DNA of 64,000 nucleotides from JAWLGZ01 sp041690635 (GCA_041690635.1 JAWLGZ010000004.1:434001-498000), one strand, 5' to 3'; numbered from the stretch's first letter, positions 17,593 through 27,047 are shown. The notes: generated from the letters alone by a model not told the origin. Translations and numbers: made by a program.

Positions 17593-19302
17593 ATGAACCT
17601 TCGTTCAAGGGAGTCAATGATCCTGGCAGCCTTCGGGACCCTTGCGGCCTCGATGGTTGTGCTGGCAATTATTGGGGGCGTTCGCGGCTGGTCACCCGTT
17701 CCATTGGCAGACATGTGGGGAAGCATCTGGTTCTATCTCAGGCACATCAGCGGAGAAGAAGGAATTTGGTGGGCCCAACACAATGAGCATCGCATTCTGA
17801 TCGCGCGCCTCCTTTTCTGGATGGATCACGGATGGTTTGACGGGACGGGATGGCCACTAATGATCACGAACTACCTTGTGGTCTTTACGAGCTTCCTGAT
17901 TTTTACCACCGCCCTCAGGGAACAACTCGGAAAGGATGCCGGGACGCTTCCCCATCATCTGTTGAGCCTGACAATCCTCGCCCTACTGTTTTTCTGGGGC
18001 CAATCCGAGAATTTGCTTCGACCATTCCAGATCTCTTTCTTTCTTGCCCACATGCTGCCTATGGCAGCTTTGTTCCTCCTCCATCTTTCCATAACCAACA
18101 GTTCCAGCCGCCTCCTGTTCCCCGCAGCGTGCCTCGCGGGCATCACCGCCGCAGGAAGCATGGCGAACGGGTTGCTCACCCTTCCGCTTATGGTTGTGAT
18201 GGCGATCGTCATGCAGGTTGGAAAACAACGAATCGCGATCCTCATTGCCTTGTCCCTCTTTGTCGCGGCACTCTATCTTCGGGGCTATCAGACCCCGCCA
18301 GGCCACACATCGGTTACCGATGTGCTGCTGAGCCGTCCCGGCGAACTGACCGAGTACGTACTTCTCTACCTTGGAGGTCCCATACACTCCATCCTTGGTG
18401 ACAAGGTTGTCGCTCAGTCTGCCGGACTTTTCCTCCTTGTTGATACTGCGGTTCTTACGTGGCTAGCCGCAAAACGACCCCTCTCGTCAATCAGATTTGT
18501 CCTGCTGGCCTTTCTCTTTTATGTGATCGCATCCGCACTGGCTACGGCCGGAGGACGCCTGGACTTTGGAATGGGCCAGGCCCTTTCAAGCCGCTATCAG
18601 ACACCCGTAATCATGGCGTGGTGTGCACTGCTGGTGCTACACGCACCCGCCCTTGCACAACTCCTCGCCGGGCCACGCAATCAGTGGTCCATAGCCGCTC
18701 TCTTCCTGTTCACGGCATCACTCCTGCCTGTCCAACTAAAGGCTCTCGATTCGCAGCGCGAGCGCGTGGCCGAGCATTTCGTATCGGCATTGGCAATCGA
18801 ATTGGGCATACCCGATGAGCGGCAGATATCCCACATTTTCCCGGTGATGCAACCGGTGCTAACGCACGGAAAGTATGCGTCAATGGAAAACCTGTCCGTG
18901 TTCTCTCACCCACTGCTGAAGGACATTCGCGAACAGATCGGGCAGCCTGCCCCTGCGATATCTCTTGCCCCTTGCCTTGGGCATATAGACACTGTATCCG
19001 AGATTGAAATTCACCCCCCCGTTGTCCGAGTCGTTGGATGGGTATTCCGACCTGATGAAGATGTAACACCTGGTGCACTCCGGTTCGTCAACGATAAGAA
19101 CCACACCGTCGGATACGCACTTACCGGATTCAACCGCCCGGATGTCGCCACGCGCGTGCACCGAAAAGCCGCCTATTCGGGGTTCAAGGGTTATCTGTTG
19201 AAAGAGCATCTCGGAGCACCTCTATCCGTGCAGGGGATTGATCCGGACTGCACGCTTGAGGTGGTGCCTTTAAATATGCGAGAAATCGACCTAACAGAAT
19301 GA
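17593..19302 (+). CDS. Polytopic membrane protein, candidate GT-C glycosyltransferase
   Basis: This 569-residue protein has about ten hydrophobic segments between residues 10 and 400 and a soluble C-terminal region. The first periplasmic loop carries WWAQHNEHRILIARL, a polar motif seen in an uncharacterised family of such proteins. The C-terminal module (about 475-565) has VVGWVFRPDED and FKGYLLKEH, resembling modules in the sulfotransferase at 27187. It follows the DprE2-like gene by 2 nt. Inference: it could be the transferase that uses the polyprenyl-phosphoryl pentose, since GT-C enzymes take lipid-linked donors. No catalytic DD or DE motif was identified with certainty. Confidence 0.55.
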   Translation: MNLRSRESMILAAFGTLAASMVVLAIIGGVRGWSPVPLADMWGSIWFYLRHISGEEGIWWAQHNEHRILIARLLFWMDHGWFDGTGWPLMITNYLVVFTSFLIFTTALREQLGKDAGTLPHHLLSLTILALLFFWGQSENLLRPFQISFFLAHMLPMAALFLLHLSITNSSSRLLFPAACLAGITAAGSMANGLLTLPLMVVMAIVMQVGKQRIAILIALSLFVAALYLRGYQTPPGHTSVTDVLLSRPGELTEYVLLYLGGPIHSILGDKVVAQSAGLFLLVDTAVLTWLAAKRPLSSIRFVLLAFLFYVIASALATAGGRLDFGMGQALSSRYQTPVIMAWCALLVLHAPALAQLLAGPRNQWSIAALFLFTASLLPVQLKALDSQRERVAEHFVSALAIELGIPDERQISHIFPVMQPVLTHGKYASMENLSVFSHPLLKDIREQIGQPAPAISLAPCLGHIDTVSEIEIHPPVVRVVGWVFRPDEDVTPGALRFVNDKNHTVGYALTGFNRPDVATRVHRKAAYSGFKGYLLKEHLGAPLSVQGIDPDCTLEVVPLNMREIDLTE

Positions 19303-19421
19303 TCGATAGTCATTGAATCACCGACGTCATTCTCGCAAAATCTATTGCACCGCCACCTGCAGGCGGCTGAGCAATAATGTTCACCCCGGTCATCCGCGAT
19401 TCGCACTGAGGGAGTCAGTCA

Positions 19422-20369
19422 GTGAATTTCAACCGTGACAAACGCATCCTGCTTCCCGGAGGCGCGGGACTGGTCGGCCAGAATTTGGTCGCGCACCTGA
19501 AACGTGCCGGATACACCCGGTTGACGGTTCTTGACAAGCATCGCCGCAACCTGGAGATACTTCGAGAGCTTCATCCGGACATCACCGCAGAGTACGCAGA
19601 TTTGGCCGAACCGGGTTCCTGGAGCGAGCACTTCAAAGGGGCCGATGTGGTCGTCATGCTCCAGGCCCAAATCGGGGCGAAGAGTTCAGAACCGTTCATT
19701 CGAAACAATCTGATATCGACCGATCACATTCTGGACGCGTGCAGGGAACACACTGTCCCCTATCTCGTTCACATCAGCTCCTCTGTAGTGGAATCAGTAG
19801 CCAATGACGATTACACCAACACCAAGAAGGAGCAGGAGAAGCGGGTTCTCGACAGCGGCATCGAGTGCGTCATACTTCGTCCCACGTTGATGTTCGGGTG
19901 GTTCGACCGCAAACACCTGGGCTGGTTGTCACGGTTCATGCAAAAGGTTCCCGTCTTCCCGATTCCCGGCGACGGCCGTTACATGCGACAGCCACTGTAT
20001 GTTGGCGACTTCTGCAGAATTATCGTCAGTTGTATCGAGAACCACGTCTCCGGCCGCACATTCAACATCAGCGGACTGGAGAAGATCGACTACGTCGACA
20101 TCATTCGGAACATCAAACGGGCGACAGGTGCCAAGACCTGGATCCTGCACATTCCCTACTGGCTTTTTTACGTACTCCTCAGAATTTGGGCGCTTTTCGA
20201 TCGCGATCCCCCGTTTACCGCGGAACAGCTCAAGGCACTGGTGGCACACGACGAGTTCGAGGTGATCGACTGGCCGGAGATCTTCGGCGTGCCGCCGACC
20301 CCTTTTGCCGCTGCGATTGATGAAACTTTCCAGGATCCTGTTTACGGCAGGGTCGTTCTGTCATTCTGA
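19422..20369 (+). CDS. NAD-dependent epimerase/dehydratase (extended SDR)
   Basis: This 315-residue protein starts RILLPGGAGLVGQNLVAHL, a Rossmann G-x-x-G-x-x-G loop. The expected Tyr-x3-Lys is at NDDYTNTKKEQEK, preceded by HISSSVVES. QPLYVGDFCRIIV and TFNISGLEKIDYV are the usual C-terminal nucleotide-sugar epimerase features. Start at GTG 19422 after GAGG-like purines. A 119-bp gap separates it from the membrane protein, so a promoter could exist here, but the next gene begins only 2 nt after its stop. The substrate cannot be assigned. Confidence 0.8.
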   Translation: MNFNRDKRILLPGGAGLVGQNLVAHLKRAGYTRLTVLDKHRRNLEILRELHPDITAEYADLAEPGSWSEHFKGADVVVMLQAQIGAKSSEPFIRNNLISTDHILDACREHTVPYLVHISSSVVESVANDDYTNTKKEQEKRVLDSGIECVILRPTLMFGWFDRKHLGWLSRFMQKVPVFPIPGDGRYMRQPLYVGDFCRIIVSCIENHVSGRTFNISGLEKIDYVDIIRNIKRATGAKTWILHIPYWLFYVLLRIWALFDRDPPFTAEQLKALVAHDEFEVIDWPEIFGVPPTPFAAAIDETFQDPVYGRVVLSF

Positions 20370-20371
20370 CC

Positions 20372-21661
20372 ATGGACGATAAACGTATTGCAGTCCTGGG
20401 TGCCGGCCCAATGGGCCTCGCCGTCGCCTACCAGCTCGTTCATGAAGGTTACCGGCCGGTTGTCCTGGAAGCGGACGATCGCGTCGGTGGAATGTCGGCC
20501 GCATTCGACTTCGACGGTCTTCCGATCGAGCGCTACTACCATTTCCACTGCACCTCGGACGATGCCTTCCTGGAACTGCTCCAGGAGCTTGGTTTGAGTG
20601 ACAAAATGCACTGGGTGGAGACCCGGATGGGGTACTGGTTCCACGGTAATGTTCAGCCATGGGGAAACCCGGGGGCCCTGTTGGCATTTCGGGGTCTCGG
20701 TCCAGTCGCCAAATTCCGCTACGGTCTCCATGCCTTCCTTTCGACCAAAAGGGATGACTGGCACCCACTCGACCGGCTCGAGGCGACCGCATGGATAAAG
20801 CGCTGGGTAGGCCGTGAAGCATACGAGGTGCTCTGGCGGAAGCTGTTTGATTACAAGTTCCATGAATATTCGAATTGCCTGTCCGCCGCCTGGATCTGGA
20901 GCCGGATCCGCCGAATCGGGCGTTCCCGTTACAACATCTTCAGGGAAAAGCTCGGCTACCTCGAAGGTGGCTCGGACACACTGCTTCAGGCGATGCGCTC
21001 ATTTATTGAGGAAAACGGCGGCGAGATCCGCCTGAACTGCCCCGTCAACCGCGTACGACTCGAATCAGGACGGGTCACCGGGGTCGAGTTGAAGGAGGGT
21101 TTCATGGAAGTCGACAAGGTGATCAGCACCATACCTCTCCCCTATGTACCCCGTCTGATACCCGACCTTCCTGACGAATTGCTGCAGAAGTACCGTGCCA
21201 TTCGGAATATCGCCGTCGTATGCGTCATTGCGAAGCTCGCACGCCCCGTAACCGGCAACTTCTGGCTCAATATCAACGATCCGGCCATGGACGTTCCCGG
21301 GCTCGTCGAGTATTCGAATCTCCGTCCGCTGAGTGAACATGTCGTTTATGCGCCTTTCTACATGCCAGGGGAACACCGGGAGTTTTCCGAGCCCGATCGC
21401 GTTTTTACGGACAAGGTGCGCAACTACCTCAAGACCATCAACCCCGATCTGAATGACGCGGATTTCCTCGCCTTGAGAGCAAACCGTTATCGCTACGCTC
21501 AGCCCGTCTGCCCACCGGGTTTTCTCGATGCGCTTCCTCCTGTTGCACTTCCGATTGAACATCTGTGGGTAGCCGACACCTCCTACTACTACCCAGAGGA
21601 TCGCGGCATTTCAGAAAGTGTCGCCTTTGGCCGGAGCCTCGCAAAAAAGGCCATCGGGTGA
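20372..21661 (+). CDS. FAD-dependent oxidoreductase (amine oxidase/UGM-like fold)
   Basis: The protein has 429 residues. The N-terminal dinucleotide-binding motif is VLGAGPMGLAVAYQL, followed by VVLEADDRVGGMSA, as in protoporphyrinogen-oxidase and UDP-galactopyranose-mutase-like flavoproteins. YLEGGSDTLLQAMRSF and the C-terminal FAD-contact region DTSYYYPEDRGISESVAFG are present. Family members are commonly found beside sugar epimerases, GtrA and methyltransferases in envelope loci, the same arrangement as here. No specific reaction can be assigned; lipid-linked sugar redox or desaturation of a polyprenyl chain are both possible. Confidence 0.75.
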   Translation: MDDKRIAVLGAGPMGLAVAYQLVHEGYRPVVLEADDRVGGMSAAFDFDGLPIERYYHFHCTSDDAFLELLQELGLSDKMHWVETRMGYWFHGNVQPWGNPGALLAFRGLGPVAKFRYGLHAFLSTKRDDWHPLDRLEATAWIKRWVGREAYEVLWRKLFDYKFHEYSNCLSAAWIWSRIRRIGRSRYNIFREKLGYLEGGSDTLLQAMRSFIEENGGEIRLNCPVNRVRLESGRVTGVELKEGFMEVDKVISTIPLPYVPRLIPDLPDELLQKYRAIRNIAVVCVIAKLARPVTGNFWLNINDPAMDVPGLVEYSNLRPLSEHVVYAPFYMPGEHREFSEPDRVFTDKVRNYLKTINPDLNDADFLALRANRYRYAQPVCPPGFLDALPPVALPIEHLWVADTSYYYPEDRGISESVAFGRSLAKKAIG

Positions 21662-22059
21662 TCCGGCACTTCGTCTCCCGGCAGTTCGTCACCTTTGTGT
21701 TCGTCGGTGTGTCTGCCGCACTGCTTCACTGGCTCGCGCGCATAGCCCTCAGCCTTTGGATGTCATTCGATGTGGCGGTTTTTATTGCATACTGGATCGG
21801 TATGGGCGTCGCGTTTACCCTGAATCGTGTTCTGGTGTTTCCAGCAAGCGCACGTCCGATTAACCTGCAGGTTCGTGATTTCCTTCTGACCAACCTGTCC
21901 TTTCTTCCGGTCATCCTTGTTGCCGCCCTGGGATTGAACGCGTGGCTACGGGCAGCCGGCTGGACCTGGCACACGGAGGAGATCGCGCATGGGTTTGCGC
22001 TCGCAATCCCTATGGCTGCCACCTTTCTGATCTACAAGCTCATTGCATTCAGGGAATGA
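21658..22059 (+). CDS. GtrA-family membrane protein
   Basis: This 133-residue protein has four hydrophobic segments and the typical GtrA ends: RQFVTFVFVGVSAALLHWLA in the first helix and NRVLVFP after the second. GtrA proteins are thought to help translocate polyprenyl-phosphate-linked sugars across the inner membrane. The GTG at 21658 overlaps the stop of the FAD oxidoreductase (GTGA). This supports the view that the operon makes a lipid-linked sugar at the cytoplasmic face for use on the periplasmic side. Confidence 0.85.
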   Translation: MIRHFVSRQFVTFVFVGVSAALLHWLARIALSLWMSFDVAVFIAYWIGMGVAFTLNRVLVFPASARPINLQVRDFLLTNLSFLPVILVAALGLNAWLRAAGWTWHTEEIAHGFALAIPMAATFLIYKLIAFRE

Positions 22060-22062
22060 CCC

Positions 22063-22737
22063 ATGGCTGACGAACTGCAACTTTCGCATCTCTACCGGAT
22101 CCGCTTCCCCGAGGAGGTTCTGGCGAGAAAGAATGCGATTTGGAAGGTACTCTGCGCGCACTTTCTAAACCGCTTCATACGTGATTCCGACACTGTCGTC
22201 GACGTGGCATCCGGTTACGGAGAATTCATCAACAACATCCCGGCTGCAAAAAAGATTGCCATCGATCTGAACCCGGACGCGGGTGAATTTCTTCACCCCG
22301 ACGTTGCCTTCCACCACGCGCCGGCAACCGAAATCGGGAGTCTCGTCCCAAATCAGGCCGATGTGGTATTTACATCCAACTTCCTCGAACATCTCCCCAA
22401 TAAGGAGATGCTCGACCTGCTGTTGGCACAGGTACACGCTGCGCTGAAACCCGGCGGGCGGTTTGTCGTCCTTGGGCCAAACCTCAGATACCTTCCGGGA
22501 CAGTACTGGGATTTCTACGACCACCATCTGGGGCTGACCCACCTGTCACTGACCGAGGCCCTCAAACTGCAGGGATTCGAAATGGAAACCTGTATCGACA
22601 AGTTCCTCCCCTATACCACTCAGGGTGCCCTACCCTCCCATCCAGTATTAGTGCGGCTCTATCTCATGCTGCCCCTCGCCTGGCGCCTATTGGGCAAACA
22701 GTTCTTTATCGTCGCCACAAAATCGCAGAACCCATAA
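22063..22737 (+). CDS. Class I SAM-dependent methyltransferase
   Basis: The protein has 224 residues. The SAM-binding loop is VVDVASGYGEFINN (about 46-59), then AIDLNPDAGEF, with VFTSNFLEHLPNKE and LKPGGRFVVLGPN as later motifs, all typical of Methyltransf_11/23 enzymes. It follows gtrA by 3 nt and is the last gene of the operon. The target may be the sugar or lipid product of this operon. Nothing further fixes it. Confidence 0.82.
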   Translation: MADELQLSHLYRIRFPEEVLARKNAIWKVLCAHFLNRFIRDSDTVVDVASGYGEFINNIPAAKKIAIDLNPDAGEFLHPDVAFHHAPATEIGSLVPNQADVVFTSNFLEHLPNKEMLDLLLAQVHAALKPGGRFVVLGPNLRYLPGQYWDFYDHHLGLTHLSLTEALKLQGFEMETCIDKFLPYTTQGALPSHPVLVRLYLMLPLAWRLLGKQFFIVATKSQNP

Positions 22738-22883
22738 CAATCTAAGTCACCAACCCGGACAGAGCCGGAGGCGACACGACCACGGGTCCTGGCATTGGAT
22801 TGCTCGTCGCTGTGGCCTTGCCCTACCGCACTCGTTTTCTGCGAGAGACTGGTGGTCAACTGCCGCTTCGGCCTGCGACCCTG

Positions 22884-24794
22884 CTAAAGATACAGCGGCG
22901 TAAACCGTACGTTGATCATTTCGTCAAACGCGATTGCGAGCCCGGGGTGTCGAAGCTCAAACCGCACTGATGCCACTCGCTTGCCATGCAATTCCTTGCC
23001 GTTCCCCTCCACAAAAGCTCTGAACTCAACTCCGCTTTCGATCAGAGGTGAAAGCAAAAATCCGGACCGACCCATCTCCGGGATAAAGCGGAAGGTTCGC
23101 TCCGATCCATCCGCCAACCCAACCTTAATCATGACAATCGGTGACTTGAACAGGATGCCGGCCAGATCGCCCACAAGCGTTTTTGCCATATCGATCTCAA
23201 CAAACCACGCAGCCGCGAATGATGGTACAAGGACGGTTTCCCCAAGGCCGACCTGTCGGCTCACCGCGACCCCTTCCAGCATATCCATTCGGAATTCGGC
23301 ACGCCGGTGAAAGAGAAGATAGCGACCCACCACCTCTTCCGGCTCATACCTCTGCATCAGTTCCATCCACAAGCGTCCTTCGGTAAGAGACGGATACCGA
23401 TTGTCGATACTCACGACATCGAATATCACGTACTCCGGTGCGTTTGCACCACCAAAAAACGTGTGATTCGCCTTTGCCAACGGTGCCGTATACGCGGCAT
23501 ATCCCTGGAATACAGGTCGCGGTCGATAGTTCAGATTGTGCGCCAGAACCGCTGACTGGACATTCGGAATGACATCCACCGTTCCATTTGGCTGCGGAAC
23601 AGGTATCTGCTCCCTGATCCTGCTCATGGCGAGGGCCCGCTGCGCATCAAGTTCATCGGCCCGCCCCGCCGGATTCCGTATAAGTGCAACAGCCTTGAGC
23701 AAATTGGAATATGGCTCCTTTATTCCCGAATTCGCCAGATGTGGAATTGGGGCCTCCCCTCCGGACTTCCCCAGCACGGTCAAACCAACAGCAATCGACA
23801 GGAACGAGAGAGAGAATATGCCGATTATCAGTCGCCGCTTCGCAAGCAGCCCGTATGCTCTAACCCCGCAAAGCGCTGAGACGGCCCCGAGCGTCATCCA
23901 TGCCAGCACGCTGTGGAGGTCATGACGCACAAAACCGGCCTTCAATGCCACCCAGGTCACTACAATCAATGACAGGATCATGACCATGGACTCTTCCGGC
24001 GCCCCATGGACTTTTAATCGCCTTGACTCGATTCGAACAACCAGCACCACCAGCGCTGCGACGCACCCGACAAATAGAATCAGTTCACCCAGATCACCCG
24101 ACAACGACATCGCATCGCCGTATCCGCGCATAATCTCCCATGAAAAAAACACAAACTCGGGCAACCATCTGAGCTCCTGGCCGGCCAGTAAATAGAACAG
24201 CACGACGGAGTTCAGAAACACCGGAGCAAATAGCGGAAAGAGCCCCCGCCATGCGCGAGCCCAATCCAGAAACAGGTAGGTCAGAAATGCGGGGACAAAG
24301 AACGATATCTTGACCAGTGACAACAGGCCTGTCGCCACGACCAAAGGTAAACAATAAACGAGCCGGCTGGATGCCGGTTTCCGGTAATATGCGATCAGGA
24401 GTACGAGCGGAAGGGTGTAGAACAATGCGTCGATTGCGTGCATGACAGAGATCGTCAGCAACACGCCCGCACATGCCCCCACGATCAACCCAACGCGATT
24501 CCATGAATAAAACAATGCAAAGCAAAATGCAGCGATGAGGCATACCACCAAGACCAAGGACGCAACGTACAAGTCGGGGTTATGTATTCCTGTATACATA
24601 AACCCGTACGGCCCCGAGGTAAATATGAGGTCCCTCCCCCACTGCGACCCGGTGCCTCCCGACTCAGACACAACCAGGGCCCACGAATGGTCAAGCCCCA
24701 GCCCCGGCATCACCGGTTCCCAGGGGGCAAGGGCAATGGCTAGATAGATGAAAAGAGGCCCGAAACCCAACCACGCACGTCCATTCCTGCCCAT
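22884..24794 (-). CDS. Large integral membrane protein of unknown function
   Basis: The protein has 636 residues. About eleven hydrophobic segments lie in residues 10-330, and a soluble region of about 290 residues follows, probably periplasmic. The first loop contains PGLGLDHSWALVVSE and IFTSGPYGFMYTG, features of an uncharacterised family next to glycan loci; it may be GT-C-like, but no donor motif is certain. The ATG at 24794 has GGAGG at 6 nt. A TTG at 24806 is less likely. It converges on the methyltransferase gene at 22737 across a 146-bp gap with no obvious gene or terminator. Base composition is more AT-rich than the first 13 kb. Confidence 0.6.
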   Translation of the reverse strand: MGRNGRAWLGFGPLFIYLAIALAPWEPVMPGLGLDHSWALVVSESGGTGSQWGRDLIFTSGPYGFMYTGIHNPDLYVASLVLVVCLIAAFCFALFYSWNRVGLIVGACAGVLLTISVMHAIDALFYTLPLVLLIAYYRKPASSRLVYCLPLVVATGLLSLVKISFFVPAFLTYLFLDWARAWRGLFPLFAPVFLNSVVLFYLLAGQELRWLPEFVFFSWEIMRGYGDAMSLSGDLGELILFVGCVAALVVLVVRIESRRLKVHGAPEESMVMILSLIVVTWVALKAGFVRHDLHSVLAWMTLGAVSALCGVRAYGLLAKRRLIIGIFSLSFLSIAVGLTVLGKSGGEAPIPHLANSGIKEPYSNLLKAVALIRNPAGRADELDAQRALAMSRIREQIPVPQPNGTVDVIPNVQSAVLAHNLNYRPRPVFQGYAAYTAPLAKANHTFFGGANAPEYVIFDVVSIDNRYPSLTEGRLWMELMQRYEPEEVVGRYLLFHRRAEFRMDMLEGVAVSRQVGLGETVLVPSFAAAWFVEIDMAKTLVGDLAGILFKSPIVMIKVGLADGSERTFRFIPEMGRSGFLLSPLIESGVEFRAFVEGNGKELHGKRVASVRFELRHPGLAIAFDEMINVRFTPLYL

Positions 24795-24878
24795 GAGCAC
24801 CTCCAAGTGCCGGCAGCGGGGTTTACGGAGAAAACATCCGGGACCCCGTGGAAACTACCTTTTCCACGGTCTGTTCAA

Positions 24879-25445
24879 TCAAGGCATTGCGCTGATCGTC
24901 AAACTGAGATCATCGACCCAACCAATGCCTTCGTCGTGCAATACAACGCCTGCAGTGATACGGCTTGTCCCTTCCGGTAACTCTTCCTCAATCACCACCT
25001 GGGTCCAGTCACTGGTATCAGCCAAACCGTGAGAACGGGTCGACCTAAGAACAGGGGGCGACAACATGCCTAAAGGCCGACCGCTGTACACAAGTTCCAA
25101 ACCAAATCCGTCCGGCCCGACCCGTTCCGAACGCAACATCGCCGAGAAACGTACGAACTGTTTCCCCCCTTGCGTGGCCGGAACCACAACCACCTGCCGA
25201 ATCGCCCCCCATAGCTCCTCCAGAGTGCGCTCGATACGAAAGCTGCGATTGCCTTCCACGTAAATCTCATCATCCAACGAGAATTCGTACGCAACCGGAC
25301 CTGCATGTTGCGCGACACCCCACCCCACGGGCCGCGTAGCGGACTCCTCGAACCCCGGATTGCGTAACAGCTGGCCTTCCGAAGACCACGCGGGGAAGGA
25401 CAGAAGAAATGATACGAACCAAACAGAAGCCTTCAGCCAATACAT
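24879..25445 (-). CDS. Secreted beta-rich protein of unknown function
   Basis: The protein has 188 residues and begins with a signal peptide (MYWLKASVWFVSFLLSFPAW). The rest alternates short polar and hydrophobic segments: LLRNPGFEES, then GNRSFRIERT, and DEGIGWVDDLSLTI at the end. This pattern is common in CBM4/9-like carbohydrate-binding jelly-roll domains, where the conserved end is typically W-x-D-D-x-x-L. ATG 25445 is chosen over an upstream frame start because it gives the signal peptide. The next gene downstream is the large membrane protein at 24794, same strand, 84 bp away. Function unknown. Confidence 0.6.
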   Translation of the reverse strand: MYWLKASVWFVSFLLSFPAWSSEGQLLRNPGFEESATRPVGWGVAQHAGPVAYEFSLDDEIYVEGNRSFRIERTLEELWGAIRQVVVVPATQGGKQFVRFSAMLRSERVGPDGFGLELVYSGRPLGMLSPPVLRSTRSHGLADTSDWTQVVIEEELPEGTSRITAGVVLHDEGIGWVDDLSLTISAMP

Positions 25446-25653
25446 TTGCACAACACTCCGACTTTCGGGAAGGGTCCGGATATCCGGAACCACCACGCCA
25501 GACACGGCGTATACTTCTTTAATTTCCTAGACTTAGCGTCAATATCCAATGCCGGGCCCAAGTCGCGTACCCCCAGAGGGTTGCCAGCTTTGCCCTCATG
25601 CGACAGTATAGCCGAGGCAATAACCATAAGGTCCATTGACGGAGAGATAGAAC

Positions 25654-25671
25654 ATGATGATGATGATGATG
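25654..25671 (+). repeat. (ATG)6 microsatellite at a start codon
   Basis: Six tandem ATG triplets open the reading frame at 25654. Changes of whole repeat units would keep frame but move the start relative to the GGAGAG ribosome site at 25641-25646. Confidence 0.95.
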
Positions 25672-26262
25672 AAGCGGTTATCGCAAACATGTGCCTTGGC
25701 GATTCTACTGGCACTTCCGGGACTTGCCAGCGCAAGCGCGATTGAAACACTAATCCAGCACGCAGTGAACAGCGCGCTGATGTCCAAGCAGAACAGTGCT
25801 GACCGGGACTTCCGCAACACCGACGACGTCTACTGCACAGCTACATCCTGCACATTCACCGTGCTCGACGGCCGCGGCGGCTCTGCGACACTCTCGTACA
25901 ATATCTCCGAATACAATTATCAAACAGATGCTGTGAGCGAGCTGAACACCATATACGTGCCCTTTACGATTCAGTTCAACAACTATTCGGGATACCCCGG
26001 AATCTCCTCCAACGGCACCATTACTGTAGCGGTAACCATTAAAAATCATACCTCCGGTACGCTGTACTCAGCAGGCTACACCCTTGATGGCGGTCCAGTG
26101 ACCTATGACTGCTGCGGGCAGAAATTCACGGCCACATTCGAAGGATTCTCAGTCAACTGGGGTTTTGTGGAAAACAAGTACTCGGGGTGGTTCGAGGGCG
26201 GGCTATACCTGAATGGGGTTTACTATCCCGCAAGTGCGGAGATATTTGATCTGATCTGGTAA
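25654..26262 (+). CDS. Secreted protein of unknown function with a six-ATG start
   Basis: The protein has 202 residues and no recognised family. The start region is a run of six consecutive ATG codons. GGAGAG lies 7 nt before the first. The signal peptide ends near LPGLASAS. The mature part is rich in Ser, Thr, Tyr and Asn, with VYCTATSCTF (possible disulfide) and TYDCCGQKFTATFEGF. It is probably beta-rich. It is divergent from the gene at 25445, with 208 bp between. A perfect 11-bp-stem hairpin follows the stop. Confidence 0.6.
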   Translation: MMMMMMKRLSQTCALAILLALPGLASASAIETLIQHAVNSALMSKQNSADRDFRNTDDVYCTATSCTFTVLDGRGGSATLSYNISEYNYQTDAVSELNTIYVPFTIQFNNYSGYPGISSNGTITVAVTIKNHTSGTLYSAGYTLDGGPVTYDCCGQKFTATFEGFSVNWGFVENKYSGWFEGGLYLNGVYYPASAEIFDLIW

Positions 26263-26276
26263 CCGCCTCGGTGCAT

Positions 26277-26302
26277 CCGGCGCCCGGTTATCCGGGCGCC
26301 GG
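26277..26302. terminator. Bidirectional hairpin terminator between convergent genes
   Basis: CCGGCGCCCGG-TTAT-CCGGGCGCCGG is a perfect 11-bp stem. It sits between the secreted protein gene and the methyltransferase at 26343, which run toward each other. No T-run follows on either side, so it may act as an mRNA-end stabiliser. Confidence 0.6.
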
Positions 26303-26342
26303 AACTCCTGTCAGTTCTGTTGCCCACACCGCACGCTGCCAC

Positions 26343-27047
26343 TTATCGAAGTTTTCGCCACACGGAAAAGTACTCCATTCCATTGTCTTCCCCAACGTGC
26401 TCCAACTCCAACTCGGCATCGATTTCCAACAAATCCAGCGTTCTGCTCAAAAAGTCACGAAAGCTATCGCTGCTCCAGACGTGCGCATGCTCCCGTCGGC
26501 GACGCACATTAAACACATGCGTCAAGAGCTCCTCTCGAGTCCCGCATGCCGCCACCACGTCCGGGTGAGCGGCGCGAAGAAAATCGATATAGTGCTCATC
26601 GGTAACTTCCGTCACACCCGTTCTGTACTCGTCGAGAAGATGTTCAAAGGGCGTAAGAGCCCGTGGGCGATCAAACGTGTATTCCTTGTCAGGTGCCGAG
26701 ATGACCACGAGCCCACCTGCCCGCACAAGGCCGAAAAGTGTCCTTATAGCTGAAATCGGATTTGCAAGGTGTTCGATCACGTGATTCAGTATCACAAAAT
26801 CGAACTTGACTTCACCTAACGACTCGGCTGAGTCCCTATCCAGATCGATGACGTGATCTGTCTCGACGAGACTGGATACATCCAGTTCAGGGAAAAGCGT
26901 GGCGGCCTCTTCTCTTCTACAAACGTCCCCATAACTTACTGTACAGCCAGCTGGAAGCCGAGCCGGCTGGTGCAATGCACCAATTTCCAAACCACTTCCG
27001 GTTAGCAGGGCGTAGCCTTCTTCTCGATGACGCAGGGCTGTGGTCAT
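26343..27047 (-). CDS. Class I SAM-dependent methyltransferase
   Basis: The protein has 234 residues. SGLEIGALHQPARLP is a Methyltransf-type opening seen in a subgroup where GLEIGALxxP binds SAM. DFVILNHVIEHLANP is motif II/III, and VRAGGLVVISAPD is the post-motif. This E-I-G-A subgroup is frequent in polysaccharide clusters. It is on the same strand as the sulfotransferase at 27187-28428, 139 bp downstream of that gene. Together they suggest decoration of a glycan. Confidence 0.8.
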   Translation of the reverse strand: MTTALRHREEGYALLTGSGLEIGALHQPARLPAGCTVSYGDVCRREEAATLFPELDVSSLVETDHVIDLDRDSAESLGEVKFDFVILNHVIEHLANPISAIRTLFGLVRAGGLVVISAPDKEYTFDRPRALTPFEHLLDEYRTGVTEVTDEHYIDFLRAAHPDVVAACGTREELLTHVFNVRRRREHAHVWSSDSFRDFLSRTLDLLEIDAELELEHVGEDNGMEYFSVWRKLR

